Both the position numbers and the translations under genes were made by a program. A DNA stretch of 64,000 bases from Pseudomonas citrullilanati (GTDB lineage Bacteria > Pseudomonadota > Gammaproteobacteria > Pseudomonadales > Pseudomonadaceae): the NCBI RefSeq assembly GCF_030580855.1, contig NZ_JAUQOP010000031.1, positions 1 through 64,000 of the forward strand, given 5' to 3'. Position 1 is the first letter of the stretch, and each line of letters begins with the position of its first letter. Below the pieces are notes generated by a model. The model made no database searches, was not told the origin of the DNA, and saw only the letters and a program-made list of their open reading frames with translations. Below are positions 1-7,233 of this stretch, in pieces.

Positions 1-21
1 GCTTTCGACTGGAAGATCGCC

Positions 22-117
22 ATCGCGAGCAAGCTCGCTCCCACAGTGGATGTCTTGTGAATACAAAACTTGTGTTCGCTGAAAATCCAACTGTGGGAGC
101 GAGCTTGCTCGCGATGA
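22..117. repeat. REP pair, family A (REPIN-like)
   Basis: Two inverted copies of the Pseudomonas REP palindrome face each other at 22-46 and 91-117, each with the core GCGAGCAAGCTCGCTCCCAC or its complement, about 45 bp apart. Together they could fold into one long hairpin in RNA or single-stranded DNA. The pair lies downstream of the aldehyde dehydrogenase gene on the minus strand. Family A recurs at about eight further gaps in this window. Confidence 0.85.
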
Positions 118-160
118 GGCCGGCACAGTCACCATGAATGTAACGGCCTCACCGCGACGG

Positions 161-1741
161 TCAGAGCGCCTCGCGCCCCGGCACGCCATCCACCAACCGC
201 AGGATCCCCAGCGGGTTGGCGTTCTTCAACGGCTCGGGCAACAGGCTGTCAGGATAGTTCTGGAAGCACACCGGCCGCAGGAAGCGATCGATCGCCAGGG
301 TCCCCACCGAGGTGCCGCGGGCATCGGACGTCGCCGGGTATGGCCCGCCGTGAACCATCGAATCGCACACTTCCACCCCGGTCGGATAACCGTTGAGCAG
401 GATGCGCCCGACTTTCTGCTCCAGCAGCGGCGTCAGTTCACCGAAGCGCTCGAAATCCGCCGGCTCGCCGATGATCGTGGCCGTCAGCTGACCGTGCAGG
501 CCATTCAACGCGGCGGTCAGTTGCGCCTGGTCGGCCACTTCGACGAACACCGTGGTCGGGCCGAACACTTCTTCCTGCAACGCCTCGTCACCATTGATCA
601 ACAGGCTGGCATCGGCCTTGAACAGCTGCGGCTGGGCCTGGTTGCCCTGTTGCGTGCGCCCGGCCAGGTGTTCGATGCCCGGGTGGGCGAGCAACTTCTG
701 CAAGCCCTTGCCGTAGCTTTGCAGGGTGCCGGCGTTAAGCATGGTCTGCGGCGCCTGGTCGCCGATCAGCGTGGCCACTTGTTGGGTGAACGCGGTGAAC
801 TCCGCCGAGCGAATGCCAATCACCAGGCCCGGGTTGGTGCAGAACTGGCCGCAGCCCTGCACCACCGAGGCGGTAAGGTCGCGGGCAACGCTGTCGGCAC
901 GGGTCGCCAGTGCCTGGGGCAGGACGATCACCGGGTTGATGCTCGACATTTCAGCGAACACCGGGATCGGCTGGGGCCGCGCCGCCGCCATGTCGCACAG
1001 CGCCCGTCCGCCCTTGAGAGAACCGGTGAAGCCCACGGCCTGGATGGCCGGGTGCTTGACCAGCCACTCGCCGACGCCGCCACCGTAGATCATGTTGAAC
1101 ACGCCCGCCGGCATGGCGGTTTTCTCCGCCGCGCGGATGATCGCATCGGCGACCTGTTCGGCGGTCGCCATGTGTCCGCTATGAGCCTTGAACACCACCG
1201 GGCAACCGGCGGCCAGGGCCGCTGCGGTGTCGCCACCGGCCGTGGAAAACGCCAGGGGGAAATTGCTCGCGCCAAACACCGCCACCGGCCCCAGGCCGAT
1301 GCGGTATTGGCGCAGGTCCGGACGCGGCAACGGGGTGCGCTCCGGCAACGCGCGGTCGATCCGCGCGCCATAGAAATCGCCCCGGCGCAGGACTTTGGCG
1401 AACAGGCGCATCTGGCCGCTGGTGCGACCGCGCTCACCCTGGATCCGGGCGGTAGGCAAGGCGGTTTCACGGCACACCACGGCCACGAACTCGTCGCCCA
1501 GGGCGTCCAGTTCGTCGGCGATGGCGTCGAGGAATTCAGCGCGGCGCGCGGCGCTCAGGCTGCGGTAGGCCGGGTACGCGGCGGCCGCGGCCTTGGCGGC
1601 GGCGTCGACTTCTTCGGCGGTGGCCTGGATGAAATCATGGGGCAACGCTTCGCCCGTGCTGGCGTCGAGGCTCTGCAAGCGAGTCTGGCCGGCTGCGCTG
1701 CGCGCGCCACCGATGTAGTTGTGGCCAAGGATCTGGTTCAT
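161..1741 (-). CDS. 2,5-dioxovalerate (alpha-ketoglutarate semialdehyde) dehydrogenase
   Basis: The 526-aa protein is an NAD(P)-dependent aldehyde dehydrogenase of the alpha-ketoglutarate-semialdehyde type. That enzyme makes 2-oxoglutarate in the last step of oxidative pentose or aldarate catabolism. The catalytic cysteine sits in GQFCTNPG, the general-base glutamate in FAEMSSINP, and the cofactor fold shows as FGASNFPLAFS. The length, long N-terminus and C-terminal CFQNYPDSLLPEPL are typical of this subfamily and longer than ordinary 480-aa members. A clean AAGGAG precedes the ATG. It begins 12 bp after the AraD1-like gene and is the last gene of the MFS-AraD1-ALDH unit. The neighbours suggest the semialdehyde comes from a 2-keto-3-deoxypentonate. 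The exact physiological substrate is inferred from context. Confidence 0.9.
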   Translation of the reverse strand: MNQILGHNYIGGARSAAGQTRLQSLDASTGEALPHDFIQATAEEVDAAAKAAAAAYPAYRSLSAARRAEFLDAIADELDALGDEFVAVVCRETALPTARIQGERGRTSGQMRLFAKVLRRGDFYGARIDRALPERTPLPRPDLRQYRIGLGPVAVFGASNFPLAFSTAGGDTAAALAAGCPVVFKAHSGHMATAEQVADAIIRAAEKTAMPAGVFNMIYGGGVGEWLVKHPAIQAVGFTGSLKGGRALCDMAAARPQPIPVFAEMSSINPVIVLPQALATRADSVARDLTASVVQGCGQFCTNPGLVIGIRSAEFTAFTQQVATLIGDQAPQTMLNAGTLQSYGKGLQKLLAHPGIEHLAGRTQQGNQAQPQLFKADASLLINGDEALQEEVFGPTTVFVEVADQAQLTAALNGLHGQLTATIIGEPADFERFGELTPLLEQKVGRILLNGYPTGVEVCDSMVHGGPYPATSDARGTSVGTLAIDRFLRPVCFQNYPDSLLPEPLKNANPLGILRLVDGVPGREAL

Positions 1742-1753
1742 GCAAGTCTCCTT

Positions 1754-2746
1754 CTAGAGTGTGCCGATAGTACCCGGGTTGAACACCGCGTCCACCGGGG
1801 CGATGCCGTTGACCAGCGGCGCGCCGAACTCGGCCTGGCTGATTTCGAACACGTCCCCCGGCTGGGTGCGGATGCCGTCGGCGAACGACAGGGTCGCGGT
1901 GCCGAAGAAGTGGACGTGTACATCCCCCGGACGCAGGAACTGACTGTACTTGAAATGATGGAATTCCAGGTTTTCGAGGCTATGGCACATGTTGGCCTCG
2001 CCGCTGAGGAATTCGTTCTGCCACAGCACCTCGCCGTTGCGCAGGATGCGACTGGTCCCGGACAGATGTTGAGGCAGTTCGCCCACGCGAAGTTCCGGGC
2101 CGAAGCTGCAACTGCGCAATTTCGAGTGGGCCAGGTACAGGTAATTCTTGCGCTCCATCACGTGGTCGGAAAACTCGTTGCCCACGGCAAAGCCCAGGCG
2201 GTAGGGCTTGCCGTCGAAACCGATGACATACAGGCCGCTGATTTCCGGCTCCTCGCCGGCGTCCTCGGCGAACGGCGGCAGCGGGAACGGCTGGCCCGGG
2301 CGCACGACGATGCCACCGTCGCCCTTGTAGAACCATTCCGGCTGCACGCCAGCCTGGCCCGCTTCAGGCTTGCCCCCCTCCACGCCCCACTTGAAGATGC
2401 GCATGGTGTCGGTCATGGCCGCCTCGTCGCCGGCCTGCTGGTGCATCTTGTCTCGGGCCGAAGCGCTGCCCAGGTGGGTCAGGCCGGTGCCGCTGACGAG
2501 CAGGTGCGCCGGGTCCGGGTGATCCAGCGGCGGCAGGATGCGCAGCTCGCCGAGCAATTGCCCGTAGTCGTGACTGGCGCCCAGGCCCAGGCCTTCGACC
2601 TGCTGCCCAAGCTTGATACCCGCCTCGATGGCGGCCAGCGCCAACTCACGCACGGTTCCCGCGCCCTGCACTTCCCGCACCCGATCGCCCTCGACCACGC
2701 CGACGCGGCGTTCGCCGTTGCTCAATTCGAACTGAACTAAACGCAT
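1754..2746 (-). CDS. AraD1/FAH-superfamily dehydratase-like protein
   Basis: The 330-aa protein starts MRLVQFELSNG, which I chose because GGAGAG lies just upstream; the reading frame stays open 44 codons further, but that part is REP sequence. It belongs to the fumarylacetoacetate-hydrolase superfamily. The C-terminal half has the GFAVGNEFSDH, LRVGEL and GTATLSFADG segments seen in AraD1/GguC-type proteins. Family members dehydrate 2-keto-3-deoxypentonates to alpha-ketoglutarate semialdehyde. That would fit exactly between the IlvD/Edd dehydratase and the aldehyde dehydrogenase encoded here. Acidic residues for a divalent metal are expected but I have not assigned them. Role inferred from family and operon; lactonase or hydrolase activity is a less likely alternative. 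Confidence 0.8.
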   Translation of the reverse strand: MRLVQFELSNGERRVGVVEGDRVREVQGAGTVRELALAAIEAGIKLGQQVEGLGLGASHDYGQLLGELRILPPLDHPDPAHLLVSGTGLTHLGSASARDKMHQQAGDEAAMTDTMRIFKWGVEGGKPEAGQAGVQPEWFYKGDGGIVVRPGQPFPLPPFAEDAGEEPEISGLYVIGFDGKPYRLGFAVGNEFSDHVMERKNYLYLAHSKLRSCSFGPELRVGELPQHLSGTSRILRNGEVLWQNEFLSGEANMCHSLENLEFHHFKYSQFLRPGDVHVHFFGTATLSFADGIRTQPGDVFEISQAEFGAPLVNGIAPVDAVFNPGTIGTL

Positions 2747-2788
2747 ATTCCTCTCCCTGCACACATCGCTTGAATGACACACTGATCC

Positions 2789-2880
2789 CTGTGGGAGCGA
2801 GCTTGCTCGCGATTGCAGTCTGACAGTCCACATCATGGGTGAATGCAAGACCGCTATCGCGAGCAAGCTCGCTCCCACAG
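2789..2880. repeat. REP pair, family A, inside an operon
   Basis: Two REP palindromes in opposite orientation lie at 2789-2812 and 2855-2880, separated by about 42 bp. They sit in the 159-bp gap between the MFS transporter gene and the AraD1-like gene, which are transcribed in the same direction. As RNA the pair would form a long stem that could partly terminate transcription or protect the upstream message from 3' decay. Either effect is inference. Confidence 0.85.
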
Positions 2881-2905
2881 TTGATCGGGGTTACCCCTGA
2901 AATTC

Positions 2906-4228
2906 TTATGTACGCGTCGCCCCCCGGGCGCTGGCCGCGAACTGATCCGCCGGCAGCACGTGCTTGCGCTCCAGCAACCGATACACCACGCCGGTCAGCA
3001 CCAGGCCGAACACCATCACGCAGGACAGGAAATACAGTCCCGACGCCAGGCTGCCGGTGTACTCCTTCAGTGCGCCGATCACGAACGGCCCGATGTAGCC
3101 GCCCAGGTTGCCCACCGAGTTGATCAGCGCGATGCCCGCCGCCGCGCTGGCGCCGGCAAAGAAGCGCCCCGGCAAGGTCCAGAACACCGCCGTGCAGGAA
3201 AACAGTGCGAACGCCACCAGGCACAGCGCCGCCAGTTGCAGCACCGGCACCGACAGCCAGGCACTGAGGAACAGGCCAATGGCACCCAGCACATAGAGCA
3301 CCGCCAGGTGGCCGTAGCGATCGTTCAGGCGGTCGGAGCTGCGGGGGATGATCAGCAAGCCGATGATGCCGAAGATGTACGGCACCGAGGAGACGAAACC
3401 GGTCACCAGGTCACTGCCGCCGAACTGCTTGATCAACGTCGGCAGCCAGAGGCCCAGGCCGTAGATGCTCAAGGTCACCGGCAGGTAGAACAGCGCCAGC
3501 AGCAGGACGCGCTTGTCCTTGAGGGCGTGCAGCGGGTTGCCGTGGCGGGTCTGGCCGTATTCCTGCAGATCCTTCTTCAGCTCACCGGTCAGCCAGTCCT
3601 TCTCGGCCGGGTCCATCCACTTGACCTGTTGCGGGCCGTCGGGCAGGTAGCGCAGCACCGGCCAGGTCAGCAGCACCGCCGGCAGGCCGATGACGATGAA
3701 CAACCACTGCCAGCCATGCAGGCCCAGCACCCCATCCATGCCCAGCAGGCCGCCGGACACCGGGCCGGTGATCATCATGGCGATCGGTTGGGAAAGAATG
3801 AACAGGCCCAGGATCTTGCCGCGATGGCGCACCGGGAACCATTGGGTGATGTAGTACAGCACGCCCGGGAAGAACCCGGCTTCGGCCGCGCCCAGCAAGA
3901 AACGCATCACATAGAAGCTGTTGGGCCCCTGCACGAACGCCATGCCGATGGTGATGGCGCCCCAGGTGATCATGATCCGCGCGAACCAGCGGCGGGCGCC
4001 GAAGCGTTCGAGCATCAGGTTGCTGGGGATTTCCAGCAGGAAGTAGCCGATGAAAAACAGGCCGGCACCCAGGCCGTAGGCGGCATCACCGATGCCAAGG
4101 TCGGCGCCCATGTGCAACTTGGCGAACCCTACGGCGGAGCGGTCCACGTAGGCGATCAGGTACAGCAGGATCAGGAAGGGAATCAGTTTCAACGTGATGC
4201 GACGAATAAGCCGCAGTTCCTGGCTCAT
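2906..4228 (-). CDS. MFS sugar-acid transporter (anion:cation symporter type)
   Basis: This 440-aa inner-membrane protein has about twelve hydrophobic segments in the major facilitator pattern. The N-terminal KLIPFLILLYLIAYVDR and YFLLEIPSNLMLERFGARRW are hallmarks of the anion:cation symporter (ACS) branch, which takes up hexuronates, galactonate, tartrate and phthalates with protons. GGAGAA precedes the ATG. It is transcribed divergently from the IlvD/Edd dehydratase and is first in line ahead of the AraD1 and aldehyde dehydrogenase genes. Import of a sugar acid such as L-arabinonate, D-xylonate or a related aldonate is the likely job. The particular substrate cannot be read from the sequence. 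Confidence 0.88.
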   Translation of the reverse strand: MSQELRLIRRITLKLIPFLILLYLIAYVDRSAVGFAKLHMGADLGIGDAAYGLGAGLFFIGYFLLEIPSNLMLERFGARRWFARIMITWGAITIGMAFVQGPNSFYVMRFLLGAAEAGFFPGVLYYITQWFPVRHRGKILGLFILSQPIAMMITGPVSGGLLGMDGVLGLHGWQWLFIVIGLPAVLLTWPVLRYLPDGPQQVKWMDPAEKDWLTGELKKDLQEYGQTRHGNPLHALKDKRVLLLALFYLPVTLSIYGLGLWLPTLIKQFGGSDLVTGFVSSVPYIFGIIGLLIIPRSSDRLNDRYGHLAVLYVLGAIGLFLSAWLSVPVLQLAALCLVAFALFSCTAVFWTLPGRFFAGASAAAGIALINSVGNLGGYIGPFVIGALKEYTGSLASGLYFLSCVMVFGLVLTGVVYRLLERKHVLPADQFAASARGATRT

Positions 4229-4319
4229 GGGACCGTTCTCCGATTGTTGTTGTTATAGAACTCGGGGGATTTCTCTGGCGAACGACCGCCAGGATGATCC
4301 CTCCGTTGCACCGGACTAT

Positions 4320-4332
4320 ATAGTAATACTAT
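4320..4332. promoter_or_regulatory. Candidate GntR operator, copy 1
   Basis: ATAGTAATACTAT is a perfect 6-1-6 inverted repeat in the divergent region between the MFS gene and the dehydratase gene, about 92 bp upstream of the MFS start. A near copy lies 75 bp away. The size and symmetry suit a dimeric GntR/FadR-type repressor, and such a gene follows the dehydratase. Assignment to that regulator is inference. Confidence 0.55.
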
Positions 4333-4394
4333 TTACCCAACAACACTTCCAAACGGCGTAAATTGCGCTTATGTTACGCTCAAGCAAGAACAAT

Positions 4395-4407
4395 ATAGTC
4401 ATACAAT
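4395..4407. promoter_or_regulatory. Candidate GntR operator, copy 2
   Basis: ATAGTCATACAAT matches the upstream palindrome at 11 of 13 positions and ends 13 bp before the dehydratase ATG at 4421. A protein bound here would cover the start of the transcript or the ribosome-binding region. Centre-to-centre distance to copy 1 is 75 bp, close to seven helical turns, which would allow looping. Confidence 0.5.
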
Positions 4408-4420
4408 AAGAGAATCGATC

Positions 4421-6157
4421 ATGTCTGATAAGAAACCCTCCCTGCGCTCGGCCCAATGGTTTGGCACCGCCGACAAGAACGGCTTCATGTACCGCAGCTG
4501 GATGAAAAATCAGGGCATCGCCGACCATCAGTTCCATGGCAAGCCGATCATCGGCATCTGCAACACCTGGTCGGAGCTGACCCCGTGCAACGCGCACTTC
4601 CGGCAGATCGCCGACCACGTCAAGCGCGGCGTGATCGAGGCCGGGGGCTTCCCGGTGGAGTTCCCGGTGTTCTCCAATGGCGAATCGAACCTGCGCCCCA
4701 CCGCCATGCTGACCCGCAACCTGGCGAGCATGGACGTGGAAGAGGCGATTCGCGGCAATCCGATCGACGGCGTGGTGCTGCTCACCGGTTGCGACAAGAC
4801 CACCCCCGCCCTGCTGATGGGCGCCGCCAGTTGCGACGTGCCGGCCATCGTCGTTACCGGCGGGCCGATGCTCAATGGCAAGCACAAGGGCCAGGACATC
4901 GGCTCGGGCACCGTGGTCTGGCAACTGAGCGAACAGGTCAAGGCCGGCACCATCACCCTCGACGATTTCCTCGCGGCCGAGGGCGGCATGTCCCGCTCGG
5001 CCGGCACTTGCAACACCATGGGCACGGCCTCGACCATGGCCTGCATGGCCGAAGCCCTCGGCACGTCGCTGCCGCACAATGCCGCGATCCCGGCGGTGGA
5101 CGCGCGCCGCTATGTACTCGCGCACATGTCCGGCATGCGAGCGGTGGAGATGGTCCGCGAAGACCTGCGCCTGTCCAAGATCCTGACCAAGGAAGCCTTC
5201 GAGAACGCCATCCGGGTCAACGCCGCCATCGGCGGCTCCACCAACGCGGTGATCCACCTCAAGGCCATCGCCGGGCGCATCGGCGTGCAACTGGACCTGG
5301 ACGACTGGACCCGCATCGGCCGCGGCATGCCGACCATCGTCGACCTGCAACCGTCCGGGCGCTTCCTGATGGAAGAGTTCTACTACGCCGGCGGCCTGCC
5401 CGCCGTGCTGCGCCGGCTCGGCGAGGCCAACCTGATTCCCCACCCGGGCGCCCTCACCGTCAACGGCAAGAGCCTGGGCGAAAACACTCAGGACGCACCG
5501 ATCTACGGCCAGGACGAAGTCATCCGCACCCTGGACAACCCGATCCGGGCCGACGGCGGTATCTGCGTATTGCGCGGCAACCTGGCGCCGCTGGGCGCCG
5601 TGCTCAAGCCGTCCGCCGCCACCGCCGAGCTGATGCAGCATCGCGGGCGGGCGGTGGTGTTCGAGAACTTCGACGAGTACAAGGCCCGGATCAACGACCC
5701 GGAGCTGGATGTGGACGCCGACTCGATCCTGGTGATGAAGAACTGCGGGCCCAAGGGTTACCCGGGCATGGCCGAAGTCGGCAACATGGGCCTGCCGGCC
5801 AAGCTGCTGGCCCAGGGCGTGACGGACATGGTGCGCATTTCCGATGCGCGCATGAGCGGCACCGCCTACGGCACGGTGGTTTTGCACGTGGCGCCGGAAG
5901 CGGCGGCCGGTGGCCCGCTGGCGGCGGTGAAGGAAGGTGATTTCATCGAGCTCGACTGCGCCAACGGCCGTCTGCACCTGGACATTTCCGACGCCGAACT
6001 GGCCGCGCGCCTGGCCGACCTCGCACCGCCGCAACAACTGCTCGTGGGCGGCTACCGCCAGTTGTACATCGATCACGTGTTGCAAGCAGACCAAGGGTGC
6101 GACTTCGACTTCCTGGTCGGTTGCCGCGGGGCCGAAGTGCCACGCCACTCCCACTGA
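4421..6157 (+). CDS. IlvD/Edd-family aldonate dehydratase (L-arabinonate dehydratase-like)
   Basis: The 578-aa protein is an iron-sulfur sugar-acid dehydratase of the IlvD/Edd family. It removes water from an aldonate to give a 2-keto-3-deoxy acid. Three cysteines in cluster-ligand contexts are visible: C47 (IGICNTW), C124 (TGCDKTTP) and C197 (AGTCNTMG). The start MSDKKPSLRSAQWFG and the size fit the pentonate dehydratases (L-arabinonate, D-xylonate) better than the 610-aa phosphogluconate dehydratase or the branched-chain enzyme. The segment MRISDARMSGTAYG near the C-terminus is a family signature. The gene is divergent from the importer and is followed by the GntR regulator. Substrate is inferred; other aldonates remain possible. 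Confidence 0.88.
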   Translation: MSDKKPSLRSAQWFGTADKNGFMYRSWMKNQGIADHQFHGKPIIGICNTWSELTPCNAHFRQIADHVKRGVIEAGGFPVEFPVFSNGESNLRPTAMLTRNLASMDVEEAIRGNPIDGVVLLTGCDKTTPALLMGAASCDVPAIVVTGGPMLNGKHKGQDIGSGTVVWQLSEQVKAGTITLDDFLAAEGGMSRSAGTCNTMGTASTMACMAEALGTSLPHNAAIPAVDARRYVLAHMSGMRAVEMVREDLRLSKILTKEAFENAIRVNAAIGGSTNAVIHLKAIAGRIGVQLDLDDWTRIGRGMPTIVDLQPSGRFLMEEFYYAGGLPAVLRRLGEANLIPHPGALTVNGKSLGENTQDAPIYGQDEVIRTLDNPIRADGGICVLRGNLAPLGAVLKPSAATAELMQHRGRAVVFENFDEYKARINDPELDVDADSILVMKNCGPKGYPGMAEVGNMGLPAKLLAQGVTDMVRISDARMSGTAYGTVVLHVAPEAAAGGPLAAVKEGDFIELDCANGRLHLDISDAELAARLADLAPPQQLLVGGYRQLYIDHVLQADQGCDFDFLVGCRGAEVPRHSH

Positions 6158-6185
6158 CCCCCCCCCTCCCTGTGGGAACGAGCTT

Positions 6186-6282
6186 TTGTGGGAGCCGAGC
6201 TTGCTCGCGATAGCGGTGTGACAGGCAATAGAAATATTGACTGCAAGGCCCTCATCGCGAGCAGGCTCGGCGCCCACAAAAA
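6186..6282. repeat. REP pair, family A, diverged
   Basis: Inverted REP copies lie at 6186-6212 and 6253-6282 between the dehydratase and regulator genes. Both carry an extra base in the normal GGGAGCGAGC arm (GGAGCCGAGC, and GCTCGGCGCCC on the other side). The change is matched in the two arms, so pairing is kept. This looks like compensatory change or conversion between the arms. Confidence 0.75.
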
Positions 6283-6366
6283 GCTCGCACACAGGCCACT
6301 AGCGACCCACCCTCGCCGCGCTGCTATCATGCGCGCACTCCCTCCCACAGGATCGCGCCGCACTCC

Positions 6367-7086
6367 ATGGACTACCGTAAACCTTCAGACCGCAAGAGCA
6401 TGCACGCGCGCATCGTCCAGGAACTGGGCATGCAGATCGTCTCCGGACGCTTCAAGCCGGACGATAAATTGCCCGCCGAAGCCCTGTTGTGCGAAGAGTA
6501 TGCCGTCAGCCGTCCGGTGCTGCGCGAAGCCACGCGGGTGCTGGTCGCCAAGGGCCTGGTGTATTCGCGCCCGCGCGTGGGCACGGTGGTCAAGGCGCGC
6601 CGGGAATGGCACATGCTTGACCCGGACGTGCTGCACTGGCTGATGCAAAGCAGCCCGCAAAACGAATTCTTCGGCTTGCTGACCAGCGTGCGCAGCATCA
6701 TCGAGCCCGCCGCTGCCGCCCTGGCCGCGCAGTTCGCCACCGACGAGGACATCGCCGCCATCCGCGAAGCGTACGAACGCATGGACGCGGCCCCGACCCC
6801 CGAGGCCTTGCTGCAACCGGACCTGGACTTCCATAGCCGCATCGCCGACGCCACCCACAACGACCTGTTGGCCAACCTGTGCAACATGCTTTCGGTCGCC
6901 ATCGCCGAAGCACTCAAGCATTCCAACCAGCGTCCGAATCTGCATGAACTGGCGATGCCGCGGCACAAGGCGATCCTCACCGCCATCGAGAATCGCGACG
7001 CCCTCGGCGCCCGCCACGCCACGCTGGTGCAATTGGATGATGCCCGCAGTGCGTTGAACGTGGTGCTGGGCAGCGATCCCGCCTGA
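6367..7086 (+). CDS. GntR/FadR-family transcriptional regulator
   Basis: The 239-aa protein has an N-terminal winged helix of the GntR type. The segment PAEALLCEEYAVSRPVLREA (residues about 38-57) is the classic helix-turn-helix signature. The C-terminal FCD effector-binding domain shows LLTSVRSIIEPAAAALAA, LDFHSRIADATHN and MPRHKAILTAIENRD, with histidines placed to hold a metal and a carboxylate ligand. It follows the dehydratase in the same direction after a REP pair and is the natural candidate to bind the paired palindromes at 4320 and 4395. FCD regulators of sugar-acid genes usually repress until a keto-deoxy acid binds. Local control is inferred; the motif assignment is firm. Confidence 0.88.
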   Translation: MDYRKPSDRKSMHARIVQELGMQIVSGRFKPDDKLPAEALLCEEYAVSRPVLREATRVLVAKGLVYSRPRVGTVVKARREWHMLDPDVLHWLMQSSPQNEFFGLLTSVRSIIEPAAAALAAQFATDEDIAAIREAYERMDAAPTPEALLQPDLDFHSRIADATHNDLLANLCNMLSVAIAEALKHSNQRPNLHELAMPRHKAILTAIENRDALGARHATLVQLDDARSALNVVLGSDPA

Positions 7087-7233
7087 GCGGCTACACGCTC
7101 CCCTTACCGAGAAGCCCTGGCACACCCTGTGCGCAACCGGGTGGTAGGTATCTACCACCGCCACAGGACAACGATGTCGATACTTGCCTGGTCGTCATTC
7201 CGACGACCATGGCATTTATGAAAAGGACTTCCC

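Noticed and set aside
134..2740. 868-codon open frame on plus opposite the aldehyde dehydrogenase and AraD1 genes
   Set aside because: High-GC shadow; the minus-strand proteins have clear catalytic motifs.
4316..6292. 658-codon frame on minus opposite the dehydratase
   Set aside because: His/Gly-rich antisense artefact without motifs.
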